A stretch of DNA of 62,000 nucleotides from Bolinopsis microptera (GCF_026151205.1 NC_087075.1:2084859-2146858), one strand, 5' to 3'; counted from the stretch's first letter, positions 44,198-56,424 are shown. Translations and numbers: made by a program. The notes: generated from the sequence alone by a model not told the origin.

Positions 44198-46452
44198 GGT
44201 AAGCATATCGGTCGATCACTGACTGAATTTGCCACTTTATACTCATTCAAGTTGGCATTAAATTTATATATAATGACATTGAACTGTCGTGGTAAAGCAG
44301 AATTTGTTCGAAATCACGAATGAGCAAAATTATCACCTTTCGCACGTGCAAACTATGAGCGGACGTTGCGTGCGCATCCAATATTGAATCGCCGTAAATT
44401 TTTGCGTGTTGGTGTTTTATATATAGTTTGATAAGCATGCAAAGTTTCAAAGTATTTCAAGAAGAACTGTAATCACAACGGCACACCAACGTTTACAGAA
44501 AATGGTTAAAACAGCAATTTTCAGTGATTTTAGCAATTTTTAATCAATTTGGGCGTGTCCCCACGTGTGCAACTTTTAGATTTTCAACTTTAAAACTAGC
44601 CTAATACACAATTTATACCTATAGGAAGCAGAACTGAGCTCCACAATCCAAGGGATAGCCCAACACCAGAGAATACTAAATCGCAAAATTGACGTTTTTA
44701 TAAAATAATTCTTCAAAAAAGCACTAACTTCAATGGCAAATATCTTTATGAAGGAGTCGAGCAAGGTAGGGAAACTTTCCGGTAGATTTTCAGAATGCTT
44801 GAACAATTATCTAAGGTGAAAATGTCCTCAGATTTTGAATAAAATTACTCCTTAATGGTGTAAAATCAGTTTAAAAAGTTGTTATTTTGTCAAAAATCAA
44901 GTTTTAAAAACACTTAATTTGATGACGTCATCAAGTGGTGATGATGACCTTAAATTATTTTTTGATATAATTGAAACTGAAGTGTAAACAATTATCTTTA
45001 AGACCTGTGGTCGGAAATTGCTGTATCTTTTATACTTTTGAATCTCCGGACACTTAAATTCAGGCTACAATTGACTACATTTGACTGGCAAAGCGTCTAT
45101 CCCTGAATATATCACGACAATCTATCGTAAAACAGGGGTTCCAGAAAACCCATTTCCCGATACTCCTGAAACACGAAATTTTTTTTACAGTCGATTTGGT
45201 CAACGTCTAGACGCCCTGCAAAGTTTCAGATCTCTAACTCAATTTTAACATGGTTTTTAAGGCACCTGAATATGGCAATTTTGGGTTTTTTACCGAATTT
45301 CGTATAACATGCTGGCGCGTATTTTGCGCAAATTTCTTAAAAACCTCCACATAACTATTTCTTGTTCCTGTCATCTTTAACATTGAATTAGAATGATTTG
45401 AACTTAAATATACCTGCTGAACTACTTTCGATGAGTCTTAATGCCCGAAAAACAATAAAGGGTTATAAAAGTAAAGGGGGTAAATAGTAAAGGGGGTAAA
45501 TAGTATTGTGAATATAACAGGTATAAGAGGCACGGTCATGCTTGCCAGCATTGTGATATCAGGGATAGACGCTTTGCCAGTCAATTGTAGCCTGTATTTA
45601 ATTGTCCATAGATTCAAAAGTATAAAAGATACAGCCATTTCCGACCACAGGTCTTGAAAATAATTGTTTACACTTTAGTTTACATTGTATAAACAAATTA
45701 TTTGACATCATGAACACCCCTTGATGACGTCATCAAGTTAACCGTTTTTAAAACTTGATTTTTGACAAAGTAATAACTTTTAAAAATGACTTTACACCAT
45801 TAAAAAGTAATTTCATTCAAAATCTGAGGAAATTTTCATCTTAGATAATTGTTCAAGCATTCTGAAAATCTACCGGAAAGTTTTTCTAGCTTGCTCCTTC
45901 ATAAAGATATTCGTCATTGAAGTTTGTGATTTTTTGAAGAATTATTTTATAAAAACGTCAATTTTGCGATTTAGTATTCTCTGGTGTTGGGCCATGCCTT
46001 GGGTTGTGGAGCTCAGTTCTGCTTCCTATAGATATAAATTGTGCATTAGGCTAGTTTTAGAGTTAAAAATCGAAAAGTTGCACACGTGGGGACACGCCCA
46101 AATTGATAGAAAATTGCTAAAATCACTGAAAATTGCTGTTTTCGTCATTTTCTGTCAACTTTAGAGTGCCGTTGTGATCCAAGTTCTATTTGAAATCTTT
46201 TGAAACTTTGCATGCTTATCAAGCTATATATACAACAATTACATGCAAAATTTTACGGCGATTTAATATTGGATGCGCACGCAACGTCCGCTCAAAGTTT
46301 GCACGTGCGAAAGGTGAGAATTTTGCTCATTTGTGATTTCCAACAAATTCTGCTTTGCCACGACAGTTTAATGTCATTATAAATGAATTTAATGCCAACT
46401 TGAATGAGTATTAAGTGGCATATTCAGTCAGTGATCGACCGATATGCTTACC
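44198..46452. mobile_element. Large near-palindromic foldback element, 0.9-kb arms
   Basis: The left arm (44198-45112) begins GGTAAGCATATCGGTCGATC and the right arm (45556-46452) ends with its reverse complement. They match block by block, including TGCGCACGCAACGTCCGC, GTGTCCCCACGTGTGCAAC, TTGATGACGTCATCAAG and CAAAGCGTCTATCCCTGA, with substitutions and small indels. The arms meet exactly at repeat B copy 3. Without that insert the locus would be a nearly spacer-free palindrome of about 1.8 kb. No protein is encoded; small frames in the arms mirror each other. Confidence 0.88.
45113..45555 (+). mobile_element. Dispersed repeat B, copy 3, in the centre of the palindrome
   Basis: Same order as 33358-33774. 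Flanked by ATAT on both sides, within the mirrored sequence TATCCCTGA...TCAGGGATA, consistent with insertion at or next to the symmetry centre. Confidence 0.8.
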
Positions 46453-46460
46453 TATACACA

Positions 46461-46714
46461 CCCCGAAATACTAGGTATCGACCCGAACGCAACCCAAAGA
46501 GATTTTTACAGCATCTGATTGATGTACCTAATCAATCGAAACTTATTACAATTCGTAAGCCGTGAATGAATGGGAAAAGCGAGCGACCGATTTCATTCTC
46601 GGTATCATTTTGCATTTGAGAACGGTCAATCAAATTAATATCATTTCCTTTTGTTTGGGAAAGAGAGACACTGGCAGCGGTCCACTCTACCCATGATTAT
46701 GGGTTTTGGTCAAA
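46461..46714 (+). mobile_element. Dispersed repeat A, single-arm copy
   Basis: CCCCGAAATACTAGGTATCG to GGGTTTTGGTCAAA, nearly identical to the arm of 43567-44070 and similar to 23108-23368. It abuts the right end of the large palindrome. Confidence 0.85.
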
Positions 46715-47627
46715 TGTATGTATATAATATAATTGTCTCTCAAATACAGATTACAGACAACGTCCGTAAACTCTTAAGCAGTAAAGATATACTTCTACAT
46801 ATTATACTGATCGGTGTCCGAGAGACATGAATTACGTCATGGTGTCTTCTTAACACGGCTACAGACCTTTCCGTTAAGACAGTGTGAGTGGAGTCGTCTA
46901 TAAAAGAAAGTTAGCCGCCGCAAAGGCTGTTGGCACATTTCCAGTATGACTTCTTATCACGCTTTCTGTCCGAGCATTACCGGTATACCTCGTGGATGAC
47001 GTTCCGTGAGCCAGAAGTTGGACCAGGAATGGTGGCCGTAGTGTTCTTTACCGAACTGTCGTACTCGATTCCACTTACATTGAGAAAAGACAATTTTTTT
47101 GACAAAAGAAAATTTTATTATTTATCACCAATTCAATACACAATCAATAAATATATATCCGAATAAACTTGATTTAAAATTAAATGATACAAGTATGCTA
47201 GCAGCTAGCGCGCTTGTATTTAATCAATATTATACACGCTGTTAAAATGGGTCTGACCACACCGCCACTCACGTACATTAGCACAGTTGGTGAAAGGACC
47301 CAGGCGCTGTTAAGCTTTTATGAGCCCTGGTTGACTGCTGAGAGTGGCGACGGGTCTGACATTAATTTTGTATTAGTTTTCCTTACATTCCAGTAAAATT
47401 TAAGTTTTGAGTTGTATGATTTTCATGCGATATTTAACATTTAAGTCACAGCTGCTCGCAATACATTATTGCTTAAAAATGGTTAAATATGCTAATCTAC
47501 AGGCTATCGTCAAACATGTTGCAAGGCGTCATCTTCAGTGACATAAGCCCTAGAAATTGTAAAAAGTTAGTAAACCCTAAATTCCTTTAAAAATCTGAAC
47601 ACTCTTAAAACGGTTATAAAGTTAAAA
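46715..47627. other. Intergenic, with duplicated TATA-like segment
   Basis: Positions 46884-46937 repeat 42719-42775, including CTATAAAAG. No gene with a recognisable domain follows; the 78-codon frame at 46930 lacks an ATG start. The rest is unrecognised. Confidence 0.4.
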
Positions 47628-47879
47628 TTAAGATGTTAGGAGTAAGTGAAGGCCAAAAGGATTTACAGTGTTAATTCCCAAAGGTTTTAAAGTCTTGAGT
47701 AGTTGAATATATTTATGTTCACGGACTTCCAAAGTTTTAGGACTAGAATTATCAATAATTGACACATTAAACATTTTGTTAAAATCTTCCCTTTGTCTAA
47801 AACCATGATAGTCTATGTAATAAGCGCCATGAGCTGGCACAGAATTTTTTGTCTCTGATTTTGATAAATTTGGTACCAA
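47628..47879 (-). pseudogene. GIY-YIG endonuclease C-terminal fragment, probably Penelope-like
   Basis: An 83-codon frame ending FNVSIIDN...LEVREHKYIQLLKTLKPLGINTVNPFG. A conserved Arg-Glu followed by an Ile/Leu helix, then TLKPLGIN and PFG, resembles the end of Penelope-like GIY-YIG domains. It differs from the relic at 2043-2718, so it would be a second lineage. No RT nearby. Confidence 0.45.
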
Positions 47880-48420
47880 AATTTGCCTCTAAGTGTGAAT
47901 AATGAAAATTCACCGTGTAGCGCGATAACGTCGAGCTGTATGTGGGCCTTTTGTGCATCGCAAGAGTGTACAAAGGACGAAAAATGGGTAATTTATTGCT
48001 TAAAATTCCTATAACTCTTAAAATATTGAATATTTTGAAATAATTCTTACAGGATCGTAATGAGCTTAGTCAGACGCAACTTTTAGTACCAAAGTTATAA
48101 TTTTTGAAGTACCAAATTTTTCAAAAATTTGTTCAAAATTTCAAATTAAAAATTTCAGATTAAAAATTTTTGAAAATAATTTTTCTTTAAATCTTAAAAT
48201 ATTGGTACTAAAAGTTTTGTCTCGATGAGCTGATTACGATGCCATAATAATTATGTGATAATAATTGAAAATGTGAAAGTTATAGGCCAAATTAAGCAAT
48301 GTCTTCTAATTACTGCACTATACTAATACTATTATACGACCAATCCGGACTTATATTTATAAGGTCGAGTCTATTAAATGTTTACGATGTCAAACAAATT
48401 TAAATGTAATACAAGAACTG
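47880..48420. other. AT-rich spacer, nothing recognised
   Basis: Contains stretches of TTTTTCAAAAATT type that can self-pair, but no gene or known repeat. Confidence 0.35.
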
Positions 48421-48858
48421 AAAAGTTATCGTAGAGGAGGAGGAGGAGGAGGAGGAGGAGGAGGAGGAGGAGGAGGAGGAGGAGGAGGAGGAGGAGGAGG
48501 AGGAGGAGGAGGAGGAGGAGGAGGAGGAGGAGGAGGAGGAGGAGGAGGAGGAGGAGGAGGAGGAGGAGGAGGAGGAGGAGGAGGAGGAGGAGGAGGAGGA
48601 GGAGGAGGAGGAGGAGGAGGAGGAGGAGGAGGAGGAGGAGGAGGAGGAGGAGGAGGAGGAGGAGGAGGAGGAGGAGGAGGAGGAGGAGGAGGAGGAGGAG
48701 GAGGAGGAGGAGGAGGAGGAGGAGGAGGAGGAGGAGGAGGAGGAGGAGGAGGAGGAGGAGGAGGAGGAGGAGGAGGAGGAGGAGGAGGAGGAGTAGGAGG
48801 AGGAGGAGTAGGAGGAGGAGGAGGAGGAGGAGGAGGAGGAGGAGGAGGAGGAGGAGGA
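48421..48858. repeat. (GGA)n microsatellite, left copy, with AAAAGTTATCGTAG leader
   Basis: About 140 triplets, with two GTA interruptions at about 48793 and 48808. The 14-base leader AAAAGTTATCGTAG (48421-48434) recurs as AAAAGTTATTGTAG at 53455, on the other side of LINE B, also followed by GGA repeats. Confidence 0.95.
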
Positions 48859-48908
48859 TACCTTACCTTTGATACCTTTGATCTGCTTCGTCGAAACTCG
48901 ACAGGCCA

Positions 48909-51900
48909 TCAGAGTTGCTGACCACCCCAGAGAGAAGATGCCTCTCGATCGTTACGCCAGTCCAGTATAGAATTGGAGTTCGGTGATGTGAAGCCCCGGA
49001 TTGGCGGTTTATCAGGCAAGGAAAGCATGAATGCCGTCATATGATGCTTGAAGCCATCATGCTTGGAGACTGCACGTATGTGCGAAGGTATACAGTTCCA
49101 GAGTCTGGGACCCATTACACCAAATGATGTTTCATATAGAGTCTGGTGAGCAGCTGAGCTTTTTGTACGGACAGCTGGAACCTTAGCAAGGGTACCCAAT
49201 CGTGGATTTGCTGTGAACTGTACTTCAAGGTCGTTGGATGTGAAACCATGTAGGATTTTCCACATGTGCATGACAATGTAACGTTCTCTGCGCCTCTGAA
49301 GTGACATGAGGGACAGGGTTTTTAGGCGATCCCAATAATGGAGATGCTGTAAACCATGGATCTTTGAAGTGAAAGTTCTTTGTACACTTTCAAGCTCCTG
49401 ATTTTCATACACTTTCGCCGGATTCCACAGAGGAGAGCAATACTCTAAGTGGCTACGGACTAGTGACTTGTATAGTGTTAACATAACACCAGTATTGCGA
49501 GAGTGGAAGACACTGAATACCCATGCTGCCATCTTCCTCGCTTTATCACAACTAGATCGTATGTGTGATGTCCAGGACGTATCACTGGATACTGTTATAC
49601 CGAGATCACGGAGCTGATCCACAGGACTGAGTATAGTACCAGTTGATGTTCTGTATTGGAACTGTTCGTGGACAAAAGGAAGCTCATAGAGAGGATTACG
49701 TTTGTTGGCAAGATGACATATGTACTCAAACTTATCCTCATGTAGTGCCATGTTGTTTCTTGATGACCACTCAGTGACTTTGTCAAGATCAGACTGAAGC
49801 TCAGTAACATTATGTGAATCACTGATGGATCTGCAAAGTCTTTTGTCGTCAGCGAAACATCTTAACGTTGAATGCAACACGCAGCTAGCAATGTCATTAA
49901 TGAATATTAAAAACAGTATGGGACCTAAAACTGTTCCTTGGGGGACACCACTCATAATAAGAGCAATGATAGACATGTGACCATCTACAACAACTTGTTG
50001 AGTTCTATTTGTAAGAAATGACTCGATCTAGATGATGATTTTGGGATGAAAACCATATAGCTGCAGTTTTTTGATAAGAAGTTGATGATCTACTTTATCA
50101 AAGGCCTTGGCATAATCCAAGTATATAGCGTCCATGTCGTCACCATTTGATAACGCCTCGATGATGTCATCAAAATGATGAAGCAGCTGAGTGAGACACT
50201 TTTTCCCCGATCGGAAGCCATGCTGTTTGCTATTGAGAAGGTTGTTTTCTTCGAGGTGGGCCACCATCTGTTTTCGTAGAACTCGCTCATAGATCTTAAT
50301 GACATGAGAAGTTAACGACACAGGTCTGTAGTTTCCCGCAATAGCACGACTGCCTTTCTTGTGAAGTGGAGCAATGTTTGATGTCTTGTAGAACTTCGGC
50401 ACTGTGCCTGTAGACATAGAATGCTGCCAAATCATGTGTATAGGTTTGGAGAGTGCTTCTTTGCACTTCTTCAGAAGCAGGACTGGAAGATCATCAGGCC
50501 CAGCAGCGGCACCCGGCTTAATTTCATCAATAGCCTCCATTATATCAGCAACCGAGAATGCCAACATGTCATCAATGAATGGCTTCTGTAGAGAAGGTGA
50601 CTGAAATAATGCATCATTGATGTTGGTGGCTGAAGGGTCACTGAATACACTGCTGAATTGACGCTGGAGGATGTTAGCAATCTCTTCAGGATTGGTGCAA
50701 GTTCTCTTGGCTTCATTGAAAAGCATTGGAATACTGCGTTTCTGCTTAGAGAACTTTTTAGCATAGCTGTAGAAATATTTTGGATTGCTGTGCACTTTAT
50801 CTACCGCCTGTTGTTCACGGTAGTTAAGGTCGTGGTTTATAGCGTCTCGCATGTCAGCGTACACACTCGAAATCTGGTTTCTAAGTGACTCCAAGTGAGC
50901 TGTTGTAGCGACTGGGTTTTGTTCAGCCAAATGCAACCGAAGTTTTAATTTGCGTTTCTTGCGAGACAATGTATTAACCGGTGAACCTCGCCTTTTGCTA
51001 GATGCCTTTTTCCTTGGGCACCCCATCTCACATATCTGAAGAAGGACAAGGTTCAACAGTTCAGGAAATTCTTCAGGATCACAAAGTTCCCATAGTTCAC
51101 TCCAGTTAACAGAATCAAGGAGATGATTGATTTTGTCATAATCTGCTTTGTAGAAGTCCAGTGACCGAAACGAAGGAACACTGAAATCTGGGGGTACGGA
51201 AGGATCTGACCGACATGGATTATGTGACAGAAAGATCTCAAGAAGCTTGTGGTCAGACAAAGGTGTATCAGTCATCGAAACGTGTGTCACAAGATTAGGA
51301 GCATTGGAGAGAAAAAGATCAAGGCAGTTGTTCAGCCTAGTAGGTTCCAGAATATACTGACTGAGGAAGTTGTCTGCCATGAAGTCAAAGAGAAGAACTG
51401 CCGACTGATTTGTAGCAGACGATGCACCAGACAGAATTGCACCGGATTTCCAATCAATCATAGGGAAGTTGTAGTCTCCTAAGAGGCATGTCTCATATGA
51501 TTCATGTCCAGATATATAATCAGCCATATACTCTAAACATGCTTTAAAACTGGCCATTGGGGCATCAGGAGGACGATAAGGGACACATATGATCATTTTT
51601 GCTGTTTCACATTTACAAAGTAATGCTTGACAGATCTTATCATCAAATGTCTGAGAGCTGGTGATGGGGAGGCTTTCGTGAGAATAAAGGAGGACCCCAC
51701 CACCTACCCTAGTACTTCGATCACATCTAGAGATATTATAATGTTCAATATCTAACTGTGAATCGTGGATATAAGGTTTCAACCATGTTTCAGTAAGGGC
51801 AATAAATGGAACAGAAATATGTTTAGATTTCTGCTCTACTTTATTCCGGATGTATGGGATTTTCCATCTGGTTGAGCTGCGAGCACTAGGGTTAATGGAT

Positions 51901-51938
51901 TGCACATTCAGCAAGAGTGCTGATGAAATCGAGCCCAT
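48909..51938 (-). pseudogene. LINE copy B ORF2, one nonsense mutation
   Basis: About 1009 codons from the ATG at 51938. Endonuclease motifs are TETWLKP, LGDYNFP and SDHKLLE. RT motifs are NYRPVSLTSHVIKIYER, HGFRSGKKC, DYAKAFDKVDH, SGVPQGTVLGP and CFADDKR. The only lesion seen is TAG at 50030-50028, where copies A and C have TGG in WIESFLSDR. The frame is unchanged on either side. Its start overlaps the end of ORF1 by 31 bases in a different frame. Confidence 0.88.
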
Positions 51939-53290
51939 TGAGGAACTGGTGTTGGATTCAGATGCTGCAGGGCTGGAGGCAGATGTGGAAAAGTTGGAGT
52001 GTGAGTCATCTGGCTTACAGTTGGAAACGGATGCGGGAACATTTGAGCATGAGGCGTCTGGTTCGCAGTTGGGAAGAAGCTGCTGAATTTCGACTCTTGA
52101 CCTGCTATTTGATTCTTCAGGGAAATTATTTCCGACTGAAAGTTTGCCTGCATCACTTTGAGTAGGTTCTGTATCTCTAAAAAAGAGGTTGAATGTTGAG
52201 AGTTGCCGGTCGTTTTTTCCGAAGGCTCGTTGGCAGCAGAAGTACTCTCAGTGCGCCTGTAAGATCCCCGATCTGGACGGCTCTCACCACCTGGATGTTT
52301 GCCGTCCTTCTTCCGAGTATCTTTATCTTTGGAGGGTTTCACACGCTTAGTTCCCACCAGATGAACTAGAGTGCATTGTTCTTTAAAACACTGCTTGTGT
52401 TGAACCGAGTTTTTGCAGTGCTTTGGGTGGTAGAGCTGACACTCTGAACCTAAACTACATCCCCCATTAGAATCAGTGCCGAAACGTGTAAACTTTTTAC
52501 AGCGCTTAGGATGAAGCTTGCTGCATGTAGTTTTACCCTGGTGGAGAGTCCGTCCACTTATTCCGTGAGGGCATTTCCCCATTGTGTAGTCAACACAGAT
52601 TGTATCATCCTCACTCGGTTTGATAGCCGTTGGTTGTTGCTGCTGCTGGTGAACTGCATCCAGTTTCTTAGATAGTTCATCTGCGTCGATATCCGGATGT
52701 TTATTTTCATTAGGAGTTGCCGTCTGTGAAGGATGGGTTGAAACCGCTACACTAACAGTTGAAGGATAGCGGTGGCGATTTGATTTGGAACGCTTGCTGG
52801 GCACAGGATTATTTTGCGTTAAGCACAGTTTGCAGAGCCACACAGTACCATGAGGTAGCGCTGTTGGTGACTTGTGGAGATTAGCTGCAGCTTGAGTGGT
52901 TTGTTCGCAACTGTGAGAGCCTTGAAAGCACAAGAAACAACGCAATACAGGAGAAGTTGGAGACTCAAACTTATTGCAATATTCTTCATCACACTGACCA
53001 CAGATGGTAGGAAAAAGGGTTTCAATTTCAAGAATAATGCGCATAGCAAGAGCTGGCTTATTACTGTAGATTCGACTATTATCATCAATTGTCGCAATCT
53101 TAAAGAAGCTTGCACAGGCGTCAAGTGTTGGTACTTGAAATCTGGAACCACCAAGAACAGTTCTGTTATTGGATCGGTCCTTAGATGGATCATAGGCCGT
53201 GAGAACAGACTTCATAAGTGCATCTGCTTTTGGATTCGCCATGAGACCACCAATGACCAACCGAACCTTTTCATCAAAGTTTTCAATCAT
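51908..53290 (-). CDS. LINE copy B ORF1: PHD-like zinc module plus three CCCH fingers
   Basis: 460 residues from the ATG at 53290 (MIENFDEKV); the open frame extends upstream to 53347 without an ATG. It has the same order as copy A: CGQCDEEYC...CFLCFQGSHSC...WLCKLC, then three CCCH fingers (CPHG...CSKLHP, FTRFG...CQLYHP, CKNS...CTLVHL), a charged KPSKDKDTRKKDGK segment, and a Pro/His/Phe-rich tail. It is open throughout, although ORF2 of the same copy carries a stop. Presumed RNA-binding partner of ORF2 in the retrotransposition complex. Confidence 0.8.
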   Translation of the reverse strand: MIENFDEKVRLVIGGLMANPKADALMKSVLTAYDPSKDRSNNRTVLGGSRFQVPTLDACASFFKIATIDDNSRIYSNKPALAMRIILEIETLFPTICGQCDEEYCNKFESPTSPVLRCFLCFQGSHSCEQTTQAAANLHKSPTALPHGTVWLCKLCLTQNNPVPSKRSKSNRHRYPSTVSVAVSTHPSQTATPNENKHPDIDADELSKKLDAVHQQQQQPTAIKPSEDDTICVDYTMGKCPHGISGRTLHQGKTTCSKLHPKRCKKFTRFGTDSNGGCSLGSECQLYHPKHCKNSVQHKQCFKEQCTLVHLVGTKRVKPSKDKDTRKKDGKHPGGESRPDRGSYRRTESTSAANEPSEKTTGNSQHSTSFLEIQNLLKVMQANFQSEIISLKNQIAGQESKFSSFFPTANQTPHAQMFPHPFPTVSQMTHTPTFPHLPPALQHLNPTPVPQWARFHQHSC

Positions 53291-53454
53291 AATTGTGCAT
53301 GTACAATGTATAGTATCCGAAAGTTGCCCAGTATACACTACACACACTGTGATGAGTTGTACGTCTTATCTCAAATGTAATTTGCTGATAAGGGAGTAAC
53401 AAAAACGCAACAAATGCAAAATCAATGATATAACAAAATCAATGATATAACAAA

Positions 53455-53707
53455 AAAAGTTATTGTAGAGGAGGAGGAGGAGGAGGAGGAGGAGGAGGAG
53501 GAGGAGGAGGAGGAGGAGGAGGAGGAGGAGGAGGAGGAGGAGGAGGAGGAGGAGGAGGAGGAGGAGGAGGAGGAGGAGGAGGAGGAGGAGGAGGAGGAGG
53601 AGGAGGAGGAGGAGGAGGAGGAGGAGGAGGAGGAGGAGGAGGAGGAGGAGGAGGAGGAGGAGGAGAAGGAGGAGGAGGAGGAGGGGGAGGAGGAGAAGGA
53701 GGAGGAG
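53455..53707. repeat. (GGA)n microsatellite, right copy, interrupted by the LTR element
   Basis: Leader AAAAGTTATTGTAG (53455-53468), then about 80 GGA triplets with a few variants (GAA, GGG) near the right end. The tract resumes after the LTR element at 59601-59614. Confidence 0.95.
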
Positions 53708-54351
53708 TGTAGCACACACTTAGTGTACCTAGCTGCTCGACTTAGTGGTAGGTTTTACAAAATAAAAGACTTTAAATAAGGAGTTTTGCGGAAGAGAAAT
53801 GAAAAATATAAACTTATTAAAATGGTAATCCACAGAACTAAATCTTCAAAACTATATCATGACTCGTGAATCTAAAACTTGTGAGGAATGGTCATGTGAC
53901 ATGAAAGAGGAATGAGTTAGGAGTAAGCAGACTAATGGTGACAAACTCTTTCAACAAGGTGAACTAAAGCGGAAGATTATAAATGGGATGGTGTGTCACG
54001 TGAATAAATGAAATAGGCCTGATAGGATCGCTAATTAATTGAGTGAAGCTTATTGGTTGAAGTGAAATGCGTCTACAGAACTTAATGACAGGTATGAAAC
54101 TATTTGCTGGGAAATGAGAACTTATATGATTTGAGGTGCTCAAACTATGGAATCTAAACGGTACAATTTGAGCTGAAGATGACTCCTGATAATTTACAAC
54201 AAACAACATATAAACTATATAAATACTACTGAGCAATTACATCATTAGGATTAGAACGTGATTACATAAAGGTTAAAGTTATTATAAATTTCAATATAAT
54301 CCAATTCTTAAATAATAATATGTACCTAAACTAAAATATACCTATCGCACA
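53708..54351 (-). repeat. 3' LTR
   Basis: Downstream LTR of the minus-strand element, 644 bases, bounded by the polypurine tract on one side and GGA repeats on the other. Confidence 0.9.
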
Positions 54352-54367
54352 ACTCTCCCTTCTCCCC
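54352..54367 (-). promoter_or_regulatory. Polypurine tract
   Basis: Read on the minus strand, GGGGAGAAGGGAGAGT directly precedes the 3' LTR. This is the standard position and composition for second-strand priming. Confidence 0.85.
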
Positions 54368-56424
54368 ATATGAAAAGACGATAATAATAACCAATTTAAA
54401 TTTAATAATGTGCACCGCTTTTAAGATAAAACTTATACTCAGCAGTTTTAAACAAGTCGTCCCATAAAATAACATGAATACTAGAAGTTAAGAAAAGTAG
54501 CTTATGCTTGAAAATATATCGCCAGAAAATGGTACTTAAATACAAAACATATTATGCAAAGATCAAACACCAGATATGACAAAAACAGTTATTGATAAAG
54601 TTTTTCAAGTTCATCTAGGGACAGTTTAAAAAGGTAAGTTATTAAAAGAGCTTTAATAATAAACATAACTTTAATAATACTTATAACTTTAATGATAAAC
54701 ATAACTACTTTAAATTTCGGTAAAATACAAATACGTTCAAAACTTTCTACTTTTCTCGTCAACTTTAAAGCTATGATATACCTAATACTTCAAAACAAAA
54801 TAATAAACATGCTATCAATTATACTTCTCCTTTCCCCCTTGGGAGACCAGGTTGTTCAAAAAATACAAAGTTTAACAAAATAACAGTTCTACGTTGAATG
54901 TCCTCCGAGTTGCAGTCTAGTTGTCCTAGTTGCAGTGTAGTTGTAGTAAGGTAGTAGTTCTTCCGTCAGGTTCAGGTTTTCGACCAAAGTCTATCGTTTT
55001 TCGTTTAGGCTATGATTTAGACAATCCATGTTCTCCTTCTCATTCAGATCCTCCGGATTTCACTGATTCATCTTCCTCGACTTATTTCCATGTTTCAATG
55101 ATTCATTCATGTGGACTTAAAACGTAATTAGAAAGGTAACGATATATCTTTAAAAGTTTAAAGTAAATAGATATCAAATATTTATTGTATAATACAGGAG
55201 CGGTTCGTAAAATAAAAATTATAAGAAACAAAAACAAAAAATAACATAATGAGTCTACACGTATAATACAGTCGCAAAGTTGAAATGCATTATACTTCAT
55301 TGACTCTTATTCCATCTTTCCATCTTTTTAAGAGAAATGGCTATACTTATTTAGATTATAAATAAGTAGTCTGAGTTTTGCTGACGTTGAGTTCCTTATT
55401 CTTCGTGAGTACCGAACTTTCACATGATGAAGTACTGGATAAATCTAATGTACGACAGTTTGCACGTATTCTCTACATTGCGTCAAATGAGGGTCATATC
55501 GATCAGTTTCCGTTTTCTTGAACATAGATTGTACCGTACTTCAGTGCTAGTGGCGGGTGGCCTGTATTTAACAGGTTTAAGTGCCGCATTGCTTAAAAAG
55601 TGGTATCTCTTTGTAAACATTTTGTCCAACCCAGTTGCAATTCCACAACATAGTACTAAACCGATGAGTGCGGTTTCCTATTTCATAGCTTGACATCTGT
55701 AAAACATATCACATGATCGTTTCATTATTTAACTTCTGGTAGAGATCTTAAATTACGTGGAACAGAGAGAAATTAATAAGAGTTCCAATCTTATTCCCCT
55801 CTCATAATTTAGATACTCCAACCGACCACTTTCGAGCTCTCATCCGGTATAATGACTAGAATAATTGCCGGCCTGCAATAAACTTTCATCCATTATCCGT
55901 GAATCCTGTGCTTATTACTCATAAAAACTTGTTCACATTTCACAACTCTTTATTCAAACTGTAAATCATTCTCGTTACAAACATTCTTTTCGCTATGAAA
56001 TCAAATACATCGCACTCTCGATGTAAACTTCTGTTGCGGAAACTCACTGTGTACTTATCTAACTTTGTGAAGTGATTCGATTGCCTCAATTCACTGTACT
56101 ATTAGCTGACAAGTTGCTTACTTCTGAGCTCTTGAAACTATATTCATGACGCCCTCACCAGCCACCTCTGCCATATAAGAAAATCAACTGTACCACAATT
56201 GAAATTCTAATACCATCACTTGCACTATAGGTAAATTACTTATTGCAACTGTTCGGTTGATTCATCAATAAGTATATGACGAAGACTCAACTCCTGCATG
56301 AATACCAAATACACTACTACGGAATAATATTTTTCGTACAAATGCGCTGTATTATTCCGTACACCAGAAGTGATGGCTAATCTGTTCTTCTCACTGTCGA
56401 CCGTAAAACGTATCCGTGACTTGG
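54368..56424. other. Non-coding interior of the LTR element
   Basis: Where RT, RNase H and integrase would be expected, the minus strand has only short frames without motifs. About 60 bases at 55018-55078 (CATTCAGATCCTCCGGATTT inside) match LINE copy C at 23945-24000 in plus orientation, so a CR1-like fragment has been captured. Confidence 0.7.

Larger units (their letters stand above)
48859..53454 (-). mobile_element. CR1/L2-like LINE, copy B, nearly full length
   Basis: Minus-strand element with both ORFs. Its 3' end (left side) has tandem ATCAAAGGT and no poly(A). Its 5' leader contains a tandem 17-base repeat (AAAATCAATGATATAAC, 53420-53451). It is flanked by AAAAGTTATYGTAG plus GGA repeats on both sides (48421-48858 and 53455-53707), which I read as a target duplication that contains microsatellite. 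A single nonsense codon disables ORF2. Confidence 0.82.

Noticed and set aside
48400-48909. Poly-Ser frame through the left GGA tract, and Leu, Ser and Pro frames through the right one (53366-53719)
   Set aside because: Microsatellite translation only; these regions are the flanks of LINE B.
53964-54236. 90-residue protein encoded in both LTRs
   Set aside because: Present only because the LTRs are duplicates; composition and context suggest no gene.
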